64,000 nucleotides of DNA from Acorus gramineus (GCA_030737835.1 CM060855.1:6301786-6365785), one strand, 5' to 3'; positions 10,500-23,519 are shown, numbered from the stretch's first letter. The notes: generated from the sequence alone by a model not told the origin. Numbers and translations are program-made.

Positions 10500-13400
10500 T
10501 CTAAAAATCGGTTATTATTTTATTTATTTTCCCAAGTAATACTAAAATTATACTCGCTTCAAAAAACAGGATAATGAGATGGGATTCGAGATTTGGAGGG
10601 GAAAAGTGTACACGTGTCGGTTCCGTCGTCCGGTCGATGAACTGCCACGTGGAGGTTTTGGCGGGTTATGCGGTGCGGACCACACACGGGTGGGTTCTTT
10701 TTTTTTTTTTTTTAGAAATAGCAACCCCAATTTGCTCGCTGTCTCATATTCTTTCTTGCTTGCTTGATTTTTTTTTTTTATATGTTACTATAGGCTGATG
10801 ATAATCTCACCAATACTTGTTTGATGGACGGCACATGTCCATCCAATTATTAAAGAAAAAATTATTCATTAAAAAGATATTAAGAAAATTTTATTAATTT
10901 ATTTTTATGGATACGTATGGTGACACGTATTAAAAAAGTACTTCTATTGCGTGGGAGTTGATTTAGATTCATCTTATTGTGTGTTTATATTTTTATTTAT
11001 TTTTATAAAAATTAATTATACATCTTGTTCTAAATAAAAAATAACCCCAAACACAGTTTAAAATTGTATGTACTCTTTGTTTGATATCACATGCACATTG
11101 ATTTTTTGTTTTGTTTTATATTTTAGAAGTATATATAATTTCTAAGTAAATGTATATAACCCATAGGCAATTTTTTTTTGACTAGGCAGCCTGTATTGTA
11201 GATTTTTTTTTATGCTGCGTGTTTTATTTTCCAACAAAAGTGCAATGCAATTCAAAAAAATCCATCTTCCTTAGGTTATTTTAGGATAAGTGATATTAAT
11301 TATTTCATTTAAAAAATATAATAATTAAATTTTTGTTATATGATGAAATATGAATAAATTGTGGATAAATTTTTTAAAAGGTAGAAAAAATTATTTAACA
11401 TATAGACACATTTGATTTATGAGAGCTAATAAACTATGATTTGACATGTGGATCCTATTTATACTAGTAAAAAAGAATGTGTGGAATAATACAATTCCAA
11501 CGAGGGGGCAATTTATTCCTGTCTATTGTAAAATAAAATGAGTGAACTAACACAATTTTAAGTGGGACCTAAAATATAATATTATCTTACTTATGTTTAT
11601 CCTGACATAACTATACCTAACTATTCTCTGCAAATAAATAATTTTTTTTAGGTTTTTTCACTTCTATTCCATCATATCCTATCATTATTATTTTAGCAGA
11701 ACAGGGCTAAGAAAAATGATTTTTTTATATAAAAGAACTGTTATAAATTATATATATATATGTCCATATAAGTATAAGTAAACAAAAAAAGTCAGATTAT
11801 GGTTTCCCTAAATCCCGATTACCTCATTCTGAAAACAACTCAAGCTCAAGAATCCTAAAATTATGGCTTTATAAGGTTTGGTGGGCCTTCCGCCCAACCT
11901 ACTCCACTCACACCCAAATTCATAGTAATTAATTTTAGAACGTTGATACACGCAGTCTTTTTTTGCAACTTGTTTTACAGTCTTATACGCTATGATAACG
12001 CAGTATATATTGTACTATAATAGTGTATAGGTCTTATCATAGTATATGACTCAATTTTTTTTTATATTTTTACTAATGTGTCTCAGTATATATTTTATTT
12101 CATATAACAATATGCACTTCAAAAGGTGAGTATATGATTAAAAAAAAAAAAGAGATGGACTATAATTGAGATTGTAATGAGAGCTATGTCTATTTTTTTC
12201 CTTAATTTTAACACTTAAAAAAACTGTATATTTTGTGCAATTTTTTTTAAAAAAAACACTAAATGAAATCCACACAAAAAAAAAGAAAAAGGAAAAAAAA
12301 TGAAAATGAAAATTCCAAGTCGATATTATAAAGATGCCACTACAATCATTCCCAATTCCTAGATCCATTTATGTTCATGAACCTAGGCTCTTTTATTTGG
12401 AAGGCATGTGAAAAAAATGGGACTCAAATTGGAGATGCTCGAACCTTTTTCCAGAGTTCACTTTTATCAATGCATGCATCTAACAAGTAACAACAGTGTT
12501 GATTGGAATCAATAGAAGCACCCATTGTCTTGGGGGAAACCCCACGTCATTGAATGCTTTGTATGACAGATCCATCCAAAACGTGAACAACCGTTTTTGT
12601 TTCTATGATTTTGTTTATTTTATTGCACGGCCATGTTTCATGTGACACTCTCAACATATTAATATGAAATTATACGGTTTATAAATCAAACTATACAGAA
12701 TAACATTATATTCAATAATTGATTGTCTAATTTGATTTATAAACTGTATAGTTCGATTAATAAGATGTGTAATTTGATAGATAGATCAGACTGTGTCCAG
12801 ACCCCAATTAGAGCAATCAATTGATGTTCCTATGGATTTGTTAACCCAGCGACTGTTGTCCAACATTGAACCACGACAACTCATAGAAATCAGCGGCTTA
12901 GTTTCCATTACTTTTTTTCAGTAACTAAATTATTTTCTATATATTTTGATCAAAGTATTGATCATGTTATTTAATTTTTAAAAATATGACACTCAATCCA
13001 TTTATAGTTCAAAACACAGATATGTACTTTTGTAAAAATTGAATTGTATAATTTATCGAATTGAATGATACTATTTATATAAAAAAAATAACGAGGTATA
13101 TATCAATGCAGTGAATGAAGGAGGCCAATGAAATATATAGAATTATATTTGGTCATAGAGCTATTTAATTTTACTACCCGAGCAAATTTGATAGGTGTGT
13201 TATCACTCTTGTGATCCATTCACATTAGTTAAGGTCACAAATTTGAATAAGCTTTTAATTACTTAATCATTTTCTATTTGATTATTTGTATAAAAAATGT
13301 GTAAAAATTTCCACGTCTGATATAAGCAACAATGTTATTAGGATTTATATCTTTTTAAAATACAAAATGTGTGATGAGTCATTCAATTAAATGGATATTC

Positions 13401-14059
13401 ATATTTTAAAAATAATGCTAAATACACAGTTTAATAAACAATAATATATTCGCCACAAACTCTTCATAGTACTTGTATTGCTAATTAATTGAGCATTGGA
13501 TATAATTTACGTTTCTTTTTTCAACTGAAGGATAATATGTTCTTATATTATATTAATAGAGAATATGCAAGGTAGAAAAAGTTTCTACCAACACCTAGAA
13601 ATATTTTGATATTAGTTTTTTTTATATATATATTTTGGGTGTAGATTCACGTTTCACTTTCATTATAGCCAATTCTAGCAGTTAAATGAATTCACTTAAT
13701 TTTGTATCACTAACATCCTGGAGCTTTTGATGTATTAACTATGTTCATTACAAGCAAGATTAAAAGTTTCATGAAGTGTTTTTTTAGTATTGTTTCACGT
13801 ACAATCTTTTTATAGTTTCAAATGCAGTCGCATATTTCTTATTAGTTATCAAATGAAGTATGTCTTTTTAGGTGAATTTTTTTTACATATGTTAAAAATA
13901 AGTTCATTCAATTTAAAATTGAGTGATTTACATTTTAATTAAAACATATATAAAAGATGTTTATTATTTAATTTTTTTTAATTAAACATGTATGGACTAC
14001 ATTAATTCGATGTTGCATTTGATTATGCACTTAATTTTATCCTTTTGGTCAATGTCGAT
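10500..14059. other. AT-rich gene desert with MITE relics
   Basis: No gene was recognised. The stretch holds a diverged Tourist-like relic (about 11270-11640, reverse orientation, recognisable by TTTGACATGTGGATCC) and one copy of the AT-rich family described at 16450 (about 11935-12150). Other parts resemble the second AT-rich family (12905-13110, 13595-13960). Confidence 0.45.
11935..12150 (+). repeat. AT-rich MITE-like family A copy
   Basis: Contains the family blocks GTTGATACACGCAGTC, CTATGATAACGCAGTAT, TATTTTATTTCATATAACA and GCACTTCAAAAGG in order. The same order recurs at 17255, 55005, 55495 and 57420, and in reverse at 16450 and 56245. Confidence 0.5.
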
Positions 14060-14068
14060 AATTAATAA

Positions 14069-14577
14069 GGAAAAATCCAAATAACCCCACAGTCTGAAAT
14101 CCATATAACCATATCACATTTTTTTAAGTCTATATAATCTCTTAAAAATACATATGTAAATTTAAATGACACATCCAAGTTAAACTTCTGTTGATAGATG
14201 AGGAATAATCTACGAACATTCCGTTTGTTTAACCTTGAGTGAATGCAAAATATATTAAAAACCTTCTACAATTTATTTAAAATATTGAAAACTCTATATA
14301 AATAACGATTTTACCCATTCACATAGATTATAAAATCATATCTTGAGAACTAAATGATTTTTCATATTTTTAACACATTATAAAATTTTTTTGATATATT
14401 ATGTTTTCATCCAAAGTTAACCAGATAAAATATTCACATAATAATTCTAATCTTTTAACTAAAATTTAATTCAGGAAACTATTTAAATTTATATAGATAT
14501 TTTCATGTGTTTATATGAATTTTACAAAAAAAAAATAAAAGGGTTATACGGATTCCGCGCTATATGGATTTTTCCCC
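14069..14577. mobile_element. Mutator-like MITE with 9-bp target duplication
   Basis: A 509-base element flanked by the exact 9-base duplication AATTAATAA (14060-14068 and 14578-14586). Left terminus GGAAAAATCCAAATAACC; right terminus ends ATATGGATTTTTCCCC, so the ends are inverted repeats, with further internal inverted complementarity. A second copy with its own 9-base duplication is at 54404-54908. No transposase is encoded. A 9-base duplication points to the Mutator superfamily. Confidence 0.8.
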
Positions 14578-14616
14578 AATTAATAATATCAGCATATTTA
14601 AAGAGTGCCTTCTAAC

Positions 14617-15437
14617 TAGGCCTGTCAACTGGTCGGGTCCGGGTCGGGTCGGGTCGGGGTGGACCGTGATCCGACCCGTGACAAGCCCCGGCGGGCCCGG
14701 GCCCAACCTAGGACCCGGCGGGTCCGGGGAAATGTGGACCCGGACCCGTCGGACCCGGGTCGGGTCCGGGTCCGACCCGACCCGGATGGTTGGGTAAAAA
14801 AAAAAGAAAAAAAAAAGAGAAGAGCTCATGTATTTGTTTGCCTTATCATTCTATTTGAAATTTTTTGTAATAAAACATTATTGTTAATGAGACTATGTTT
14901 GAATATAATTTTATACAATTCAAAAGAAGTAAATGAATTATTAAACAACATCCAAAACAATAATCACTAATATAAAAAATATATTAACTTAAATAATAAA
15001 CATAACTAACCTAAACAACATTCAAAACAATATTAAGCTAAACAACATTCAAAACAATAAACACTAACATATTAACCTAAATAATAAACATAAATCATGC
15101 AACAAACTAATTAATCATACAAATTCAAAAGCTAATAAGTTAATTGTCCAAAACAAACCAATTTATAGGCTTGTTATGATTATGATTTATGAACTTATAG
15201 ATACAAAAATAAGTTAAGTAAGAAATAAAATTATGTATCAACTAATACTAATGGTCTTATAATATATGAGCATATTTTAATAAAACAATCAGGTCTCAGG
15301 TCCAACGGGTCGGGGCGGGGTGGACCGGACCGGCCCGTTTGTTTGTTCGGGTCCAACTCGGGTCGGATCCAACTCGGATCAGGTATATTACATATATAAT
15401 CGGATCTGGATCTGAACCCGACCCGTTCACAGGCCTA
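14617..15437. mobile_element. hAT-like non-autonomous element with GGGTC-rich tips
   Basis: An 821-base element flanked by the exact 8-base duplication CTTCTAAC (14609-14616 and 15438-15445). Termini TAGGCCTGTCAACTGG and AACGGGTTC-like (right end GTTCACAGGCCTA) are inverted repeats. Both tips carry many CGGGTC/GACCCG units around an AT-rich core. An 8-base duplication and short TAGG termini indicate hAT. The ORFs across the GC-rich tips are low-complexity products and not genes. Confidence 0.8.
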
Positions 15438-15445
15438 CTTCTAAC

Positions 15446-16267
15446 GTACAATGGTGAACATTAACAGTTCCGATTTGGGTGCAAATGGTGATGCAGATAG
15501 ACCTGCATTTATAAGTAGATTACTTATGTTTAGCTTTTTTAATATGATACCTTGTGTTTTGCTGAGGATATATCTATCAGATGGATTGATGAGAAAAATA
15601 TTGTTTTAATCAGTGACACTATTAATTTTATTATTTATTCAAAAAAGTAAAAAATATACGTTTACATTTCAAAAGGCATATATATAAATCCAATTTTTCC
15701 CTTCAAAATAAACACACATATCCTATTAGTTTAATTGATTTGTTATTATTATTTGATGATTTAGATTGGGCGTCTCATAATTTTATCCTCTGTCAGTTTA
15801 AACTGGATAAGATAGGGATATGTCAATGCCATGGACAGATCTGCCAAAGACTGTATTGTTGACCGCAGTTTCCACGTGACTCTTATCTATTCGTTTCTCC
15901 ATGTAGGAGGCGAGTCATGTGGGACCAGGCCAAGGTTAGGATCTTTGCGTGTCTTTTATGTCACTAGAATGACCCATGTTTAATTAATTTATTTCTTTAT
16001 TTATATATTATTTTATTATGATCAACTTCTACGTATACTTTATAGGGATTCAAAAAATGCATTGTTATACGTAGTCGTTATCCCTGTCAAGTGTATTTTT
16101 ATTTATAATCTTTTAAAGTAAGAGACATATAGAGTTTTTGAAGCACATATTTATTTTTGCAGTTAGAATATTTCTTAAAAAAATTTAGGTATATATTTAT
16201 TTAATAAAATATATAAATTTAAAAACAAATATAAAATGTAGGACAACGTGTAGATTCTTCAGGTCTT
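15446..16267. other. AT-rich intergenic
   Basis: No gene or defined repeat was recognised between the hAT element and the foldback element. Confidence 0.45.
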
Positions 16268-16432
16268 GGGAATGTTTATTCGCCTCAACCCTTTCTTCAA
16301 ACCCACCACTCAAAAAATATTGAGGGTGGTGGATTTGGAAATAGAGAGGGGTTTTGTTAGGTTTTTAAGGCCACCACCCCAATTTTTTTTCTTTGAGTGG
16401 TGGGTTTGAAAAAAGGGATATGGGAATAACCC
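16268..16432. mobile_element. Foldback MITE
   Basis: A 165-base near-complete palindrome. Its left arm contains TTCAAACCCACCACTCAAA and its right arm TTTGAGTGGTGGGTTTGAA. Inner blocks GGGTGGTGG and CCACCACCCC also pair, giving arms of about 65 bases around a short loop. Target duplications were not identified. Confidence 0.65.
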
Positions 16433-16449
16433 ATCCCTTTAGCCAAGAA

Positions 16450-16715
16450 AAATGATACATGTAGCATCTATTGCAGTCCCAATTGCAGTCCATCTTATTT
16501 TTTTATATAAAATTATACACTCATTATTTGAAGTGCATACTATTATATAAAATGAAGTATATACTGAGATACATTAGTGTATTTTTTTTATAGTAAAAAA
16601 ATAAAAAAAATAAACTGCAGTATATATTATGACAGTGCAGTATAAATTATGATATCATAACATATAAACTACAAAACGGGTTGTAAAACGGATTGCGTGT
16701 ATCAGCACTCTTTAG
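16450..16715 (-). repeat. AT-rich MITE-like family A copy, reverse
   Basis: Reads in reverse relative to 17255-17545. It runs from GCAGTCCCAATTGCAGTCC through ACACTCATTATTTGAAGTGC and ATATCATAACATATAAACTAC to GATTGCGTGTATCAGCACTC. It faces the forward copy about 540 bases away. Confidence 0.5.
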
Positions 16716-17254
16716 CGAAGGGTAATTCTTTGGCTCTAATACATTCATTTGTTTTGCACCCCTGTTTGTCACGTGACTGAAAAAATAAAAATGAATTCAC
16801 CTAAGCAGTATGTACTTTAATATGCCAATATGTATTATATTACGAAAAACGTAAAGAATATATATGTATTTTTTATATAAAAGGTTGTATTGTATTAATC
16901 TAAGTTATATACTTAAAAAATAAAACATGTGTCAATTTGATTGCAAATAAAACCGTTGGAGCCTAAAATTTTTAAATTTGTGATTCATTTGGGAAAAACT
17001 ATGTTATACTCAATTCATTTTACTGTCTCATATATTTCGTTGGCCACTTACACTCATTCTAACATGTTATATTTCTTCATAGAAATTTTTTTACACATTC
17101 CATAAATGAGTCAAAAATAATTTATTAAACTATATATTTTATTTTTTTATTACATTATTTATCTCATGAGATTACGTGAGTTATTTAAAAATAAATAAAA
17201 AAGGACGCATCGACTGCATTTTGGGTTAGAAAAAAAGGTTGAGTACATTTTTTG

Positions 17255-17545
17255 TACTGAAATTGAGTGCTGATATACTTAGTCTATTATGTAGCCCGTT
17301 TTGTAGTTCCATATGCTATGATAACGTAATACATATTGCATTATCATAATGCATGTGGTTCTATTATAGTATACAGCGCCAAAACTTTTATCATTTTTTT
17401 AAATTAAAAAAAAATACATTAATGTATTTTAGTATTTAAAATAATTTATATACCGGTATGTATTTTATTTGAAGAGTGTATAATTAAAAACAAATTCAAT
17501 CTAGACTGCAATTGGGACGACAACGGGGTGGAGGTATCATTTTCT
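17255..17545 (+). repeat. AT-rich MITE-like family A copy, forward
   Basis: Runs from GAGTGCTGATATACTTAGTC through CATATGCTATGATAACGTAA and GAAGAGTGTATAATTA to GACTGCAATTGGGACG. With 16450-16715 it defines the two ends of the family. Confidence 0.5.
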
Positions 17546-18057
17546 TTTGAAATTAACTAGGACTCGGTTACTAAATTTTGATCCAGTCGGTGAAAATGCA
17601 AAGCACGAAGGTTCTCTGGGATAGAGCTAGCATGGGCCAAATCAAGCATCATGTGGGCCAGCAGGCCGGCGTCAGAACAGTTTCGGTTATAACGACCCAT
17701 TATCAGCATCATGTGGACCAGCATAATTTTTTTTTTTTTTTGAGTGATGTTACGCTCAGTTACTTTTTCAATTCAAAACACAGATTTATATATTTTATTA
17801 TAGATTCAGTGAAACATTTATCTCATTAGATGATGTATATATCTCACTAAATTTTTTCTTAGACTTACTAAAAATGGGTTCATTCAACTCGAAATAGAAC
17901 GATATGCACTTTTTATCAAAGTATATACATCATTAGATTAAGTTTACTATTTTTTAAAAAATAAAAATATATAAGGTCTGAGTTTTTGTTGGCGATTGTG
18001 ACTGAATGTATCATTTTCCTTTTTTTATACATTTCATATGAAATGTATATTTGCAGA

Positions 18058-18683
18058 TAGGGATGGCAACGAGGCGGGTTGGAACCCGCCTATAAAATCT
18101 TATTCCAAACCCGTGACAGGTTTAGTTTTTTCATTCCAAAACCGTCCCATTTAGGTTGGGTTGAGTTGGATTGGGCTAAGACAGGTTTAGAAAAAAAAAT
18201 ATTAAAACATTTTTTTATGTAATATTTAATCTAAATTGAAATTTTAAATAAAAAAAAATATTTATTAGAATAAACCTTATAAAATAAAAATATAAACTTT
18301 CAATTTCCATAACAAGTGACAAATATAATGTTTCAATCTTTTTTTTTTTTTGAATATTCAAGGACAACCCGGTGTATGTTTATATGATTTCACATTTCAA
18401 TTAGTGTTTAAGTTTATTCATTCTTATTTTTTTTATATTTTTTTTAAAACACCAAATGAAATATATAAATTATGTAATTATTATAACAAATATTTAATCT
18501 TAATATTAATTACAATCAGAGCGAGTTCAGGGCGGATTTTCCTAAGTAAACCCATTTTTTGTCCCAAACCCACTGGGTTTCATTTAACTTATTCCAAATA
18601 TGTCCCAAACCCAAACCCGACCGATTCCAAACGGGTTGGGTCGGGTCGGGTACCCTATTGGGATAGTCCAACTGCCATCCCTA
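18058..18683. mobile_element. hAT-like non-autonomous element
   Basis: A 626-base element with inverted termini TAGGGATGGCAACGAGG and (right end) CCAACTGCCATCCCTA. Both tips carry GGGTT/AACCC-type repeats. Flanking 8-mers TTTGCAGA and TTTACTAA match at five positions, consistent with an aged hAT duplication. No transposase was seen. Confidence 0.6.
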
Positions 18684-19014
18684 TTTACTAATATATTTAG
18701 TCCATTATGTAGTATTCATAAGAAGTTTAGAATCAGTTTTCCAATCACTTATACACTTCGTACTATTTGGGTTATGTTTTAATCTGATTTTATCATATCA
18801 GATGATCGCGGTAAAAGTATATTGGTGTAGCAGTGTAGTGTAGGGTAGATTAATTAAGTTTTACTATTAATTAATATTTAAAGTAAATCTTTTAAATCGA
18901 AGAAAACAACGTATTTCATGAGGCGAGTATATACTTTAAGAAAAAATTAATACGGTTGAGCATAGTCTAAACTAGGTTATTACATATTTTATTTTACTGG
19001 AATATGCATCCTAA

Positions 19015-19469
19015 GGCCCCGTTTGGATATGGAATAGTCCAGGAAATAAGTGAGAATAAATCAGGATATATGTTTTTTGTTGTTTGGATGTATGGAATAT
19101 CCAGGGATAAACTATGTCGGAATAAATTGGTATAAAGTGGTATATGGATTCCAACTTTTCCTTGGAATTAAAATTATTCCAGGTTATTTCACACAAAAAA
19201 TATGTGGTTCCACTGTCAAATTAACTGTCGTCACCTCTAATAAATCACTTGTCAAATCAACTATCATTATTTTTTTACTTTTTATAAATCATTATCTACA
19301 CTTTATTCACATTTTATCAAAACAACAAAAATTTTATTAATTCATTTTTTCAACAATAATAATTCAAAACACAAGTAAACACAAAAACAATTTATTCTTA
19401 TTTATAATCACATATGCTTAAATAATTGTATACCTAAGAATAAATCTTATTATGTATTCAAATGGGAGC
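19015..19469. mobile_element. Tourist-like (PIF/Harbinger) MITE
   Basis: A 455-base element flanked by the TAA duplication (19012-19014 and 19470-19472). The left terminus GGCCCCGTTTGGATATGG is complementary to the right terminus TATTCAAATGGGAGC. The 3-base TAA target and GTTTGG terminus are typical of Tourist elements. It is related to 23567-24018 and 58049-58487. Confidence 0.75.
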
Positions 19470-19472
19470 TAA

Positions 19473-21917
19473 AAAAAAAGTAAGAAAACATATTAAAGGC
19501 TTTTAAAACGACTATGATTATCCCGGAGATTTTATATATCTATTCAATGCTTGAATTTTTTTTGGGACATGTGTCCTTATTAATGGACTATAAAATCTTG
19601 AATACACTAACAGTCGGACTATTAACATGAAGAGTGTTATTACATTTAATCTTTTTTATCATCACAAATACAGTTTCATATATTTCGTTAACACTTAAGT
19701 CGCTTTACTCAATGTAATGTGATATGTACTACATCAGAATCTTCACATTTTTCAAAAAAAAATTACGATTAAATTAATTAGAGTATATGCTTCATCTTTT
19801 AGAAAAATATATACCTCATTAGACGAGGTATATAATTTAAAAAAAATTAAAAACATGGACATGACTTATTGTAGACTGTAAAATAGACTGAACATAACAT
19901 TTTCCTGTTATGAAAGATGATCCAGTAATAGACTCGTAACATTCTATGTGGGAACCTGAGAGCCAAAATTTGCATACAAAAACGAGTTTAATTTCGTAGA
20001 TTCTAGAAAAAATGTTACGTTTAGTCCTCATTTACATTTTTATTTATAACTCATACATATTATATATATTTTAAACTATATATACATTTGACTAAAAAAA
20101 TATAAGTTTTATAAATATAAAATGCACACTCATTTAATTGAATGAATATTTTTTAGTTGAGCATATTTTATACTAAATGATTTTTATGTTAATGATGTGA
20201 TTATTAAAAATAAGATTATAAAATGAATTCAGTACATCCGCTGTCAGATTGCAAAGAGTAGAAGAAAAGAAAAAAAGAGGAAGGGAAACGCTGCAAGCGA
20301 ACGAAGGAGCGCCACCTTTTGGAATCATCACCACCGTCAGATTGCAAAGCTTCAAACGGGACCCACCGATTGCGTGGGTTCACTTTTGCAAGATCTTTAA
20401 CCCATCGAGCCATGTTAAGGAACTTTTAACAGAGGCATCAGTGAATCTTTTGCAAAACTTAAAACATCACTCACTTACAAAAAAAGTTCACTTTTTTAAA
20501 TAAAATATAATTATTATCACAGTAAAGTGGACCCTGTCACTCACTCACCTTCACATGGGTTGTGTACCTCTGACCTTTTTTTATAATTTTTAAATACAGT
20601 CTATTTAACTCATTAATACCTTCACTGATTGTATAAATGTATATATTTTATTAAAAATATATATATGTATTTTTTTAAAATGATATCATTTAATTTATTA
20701 AAATATAGACTTTATTTTTATGAAATTACATATCTTATTAGCTAAGCTATATGATTTTTAGAAAAAGAAAAAAAACATGGATAGATTGTGTATGAGACTA
20801 TTAAAACAAGTTTAACATTTTCCTAGTTCACCACTTAAGTAATGAAAATATAAGGGGGTCATTGTCCTCAATTACAACTTACAATTTTTTATTATTTTTT
20901 TTAAAAAATGATATTGGTGGATCTGTCACTTCTTTGATTAAAAAAAGGAGTACAGTTCTTAAATTCAAAAAAAAAAAAAATTGTAAAGTAAAATAAGTAT
21001 AACGCAAGACAACAAAGGTCCACTGAAAACCTATTTAGGAGATCTAAACAAGGCTTGCGCAAGACAACTTACAAGTTACAACCCCTCATTATATCCAAGG
21101 GGATATATATATAACCAATTAAATGAAAATTTTGATTTATTTCTTATGCGGTAACAAGATTTATACAATTTATTATAGCACATACATCATTTATATAAGG
21201 TACACGCTTTCTTATGTAAAATACACATTAAAAAAAAACCAAAACTATTCAAGGGCAAAATTTGTGCGTAACATTATTCAAAAAAATTATGGACAATCAT
21301 TTCTATATTCTTCTACATATCCAACATGTTTCAATTTTTTTATAGATATATATTCTTGTCAAATGATATACACACTTTAAAAATTTGAGATTTATAATCA
21401 AATGAATAGAATGTGCATCTTGTATTTTTGTTATACAGCTAGCATAATATAATACATTAATTTTAAAAAGATAAAGATTACATGAATGACTCATTACTCT
21501 ATCAGCCTCATGAAAATAAAAAATCTCACACGCTCCAATGTCAAATTATTAACCATTATTATAACAAGTTGCAAGGCCTTGCATTGAAGCCTATAAAGGA
21601 AAGAAAAAGCTCATACACACAACTTTCGATTACACTGTTGACACACTGAAATAAATCCAACACTCTGACATAAAAAAGAGAGATGAGTCCACTTTATTTT
21701 TTTTCAGCTTTTACACGCGTGTTTTGGCTTTGGGAATCCATTATTAGGTCAGACTTTGTTATATTTTTATCCTTCAATTCTTCTGAGTCCTGACTGCAAC
21801 AACACTGCCTCTTCTGAATCCATTATTAGTGTCTCATACTAGACTAGAGTCTTTTTTTTCCATATCCCACACCCCAATCCAAAATAGAAAAAATATTAAA
21901 ACATCATTGCACATAAA
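19473..21917. other. AT-rich intergenic with family B relics
   Basis: No gene recognised. Copies of a second AT-rich family that ends around TAACATTTTCC are visible at about 19640-19905 and 20590-20825. A short direct repeat GTCAGATTGCAAAG occurs near 20243 and 20336 inside a chance ORF. Confidence 0.4.
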
Positions 21918-22208
21918 TAAGTGTTTGAGATAATTACGTAGATAAGTGAATAGAAAAATAATTTATCTCTGTTTGGTATAAAAAATAATCGGGATAAACC
22001 GTGGACAGTTGTTCTATTTTTTTAAATGAAAATGAAGATATTTTGTTTTACTTAAATGTTAGGATAGTATTTATCCTCACTGTACTGTATATATCAATTT
22101 TGATCAATTTTAACAAATGTAAATATGAACAAAATTGATAGACTTTTTATCTTCTAAAATTAGAACGACTTATCTGTGAAATTTTAACTTCTTGTCAAAC
22201 TAACCCGT
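21918..22208. mobile_element. Diverged Tourist-like MITE
   Basis: Aligns over its length with the well-defined element at 34419-34715, sharing TTTGGTATAAAAAATA, GACAGTTGT, TTTTAACAAATG-like and AATATGAACAAAATTGAT. Ends are degraded; the right end CTTGTCAAACTAACCC matches the family end. Limits are approximate. Confidence 0.55.
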
Positions 22209-22212
22209 AAGA

Positions 22213-22900
22213 GTTGTAACTTGGACAGATTGGGTTGGATTGAAACTCAACTCAAAACAAGTCGAAGTTGAAGTAAGTCAACCTAAGCACTATTCAAACT
22301 AACCTCAAACCAGAGAATCTCAACTTGAATTCAGTTTGTCGGGTTTAATTAGAGTTCAGATTAGATTCAGAGATTGATTTAAAATATGTTAAAATAAAAT
22401 GTCATTTTAAACAATTAAAACTCTATAATAATCAATGCTCTAAACAATTAAAACGAGTAAAGATAAAAATGAGGAACAATGTTGACAAGAGAATAAAGAT
22501 AGAACTTGAAATGATATAATTTAGATAAAAATGAATTAGACAATTTAAATTTTATCTTAATAGTCAATTATAAAATTTTGACTTCTCTATGCAGATCAAA
22601 AACCACCATTTTTGTTTGTCCCTTAAATCCGCCGGACATGGAAAAGATGTATCTAAATATTGAGCAGAAGGGTATCAATTGAAGGCAGTTGTCAAAATGA
22701 GAGAAGAATGGACATTGAAGTTTAAACATTTAAATATATCAATTACTATTTGTGGTTTAGTTTGGATTTGGATTATTCACACCCTCAAACCAAACCAAAC
22801 CAAACCATTAGGTTTGGACTCGAGTTGAACCTCAATGTTAAAATTTTAATATATACTCACCCAAAAATCAGGTTGGACTAGATTCAATCCCCATCCCTAC
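22213..22900. mobile_element. hAT-like relic, GTAACTTGG family
   Basis: Begins GTTGTAACTTGGACAGAT and ends with CCATCCCTAC after TCAGGTTGGACTAGATTC. The same layout, including internal TAAACAATTAAAA and a TCAGGTTGGAC block near the right end, occurs at about 62830-63287. Termini are degenerate and no target duplication is readable. Confidence 0.45.
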
Positions 22901-23138
22901 TTGTTTGTTACATATTTACTAAAACTTGCATTAGTAAACAAAACGCCTTCATTATATCAAAATATATTTCAAAATCTAGTACACTAATCTATTAACTACG
23001 TATATATAATCAATTTGATGATCCAATTTAACGTGAACTAGTAATACAATAAAAAGATAATAAATCTATATAAGTTGACATGTCTTTTTAAAAATGACAC
23101 AAAAAGCCATTTGAATTATTAGATTGATCAGATATTGG

Positions 23139-23519
23139 TAGGGCTGGTAAACGAGCTCGTTTACTTAACTGAAAAAAGGTGAACGAGCCGAGCCTGAGCT
23201 GAGCCCGAGCCCGAGCTTATGTTATTTTCACATATATAAGGTGTTGTGATTTATGAAATGTGACTTCTCAAATGCTAAACAAGATTTTTTTTAGCTAAAC
23301 GAACCTGAGCCGAGCCTTGATTCGAGTTTCAGCTTGGCTTATTTAACAAACGAGCCGAGCCGAGCTTCAACTGAGCATTTCATGAGCCCAACGAGCCGAG
23401 CTTGAACACAAAATGAAGCTCGTTTCTGAGCCGAGCCTAGCCCGAGCAGAGCCTGATACTAAACGAGTCAAGCCTGAGCAGGTTAAAGCTCAGCTCGTTC
23501 GGCTCGTTTACCACCCCTA
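23139..23519. mobile_element. hAT-like MITE with exact 8-bp target duplication
   Basis: A 381-base element flanked by GATATTGG at 23131-23138 and 23520-23527. Inverted termini are TAGGGCTGGTAAACGAGC and GCTCGTTTACCACCCCTA. The interior is rich in GAGCCGAGC/GCTCGG-type repeats around AT-rich segments. No coding capacity. Confidence 0.8.

Noticed and set aside
14564-14970. ORFs across the hAT element at 14617
   Set aside because: They translate CGGGTC repeats and cross the element boundary.
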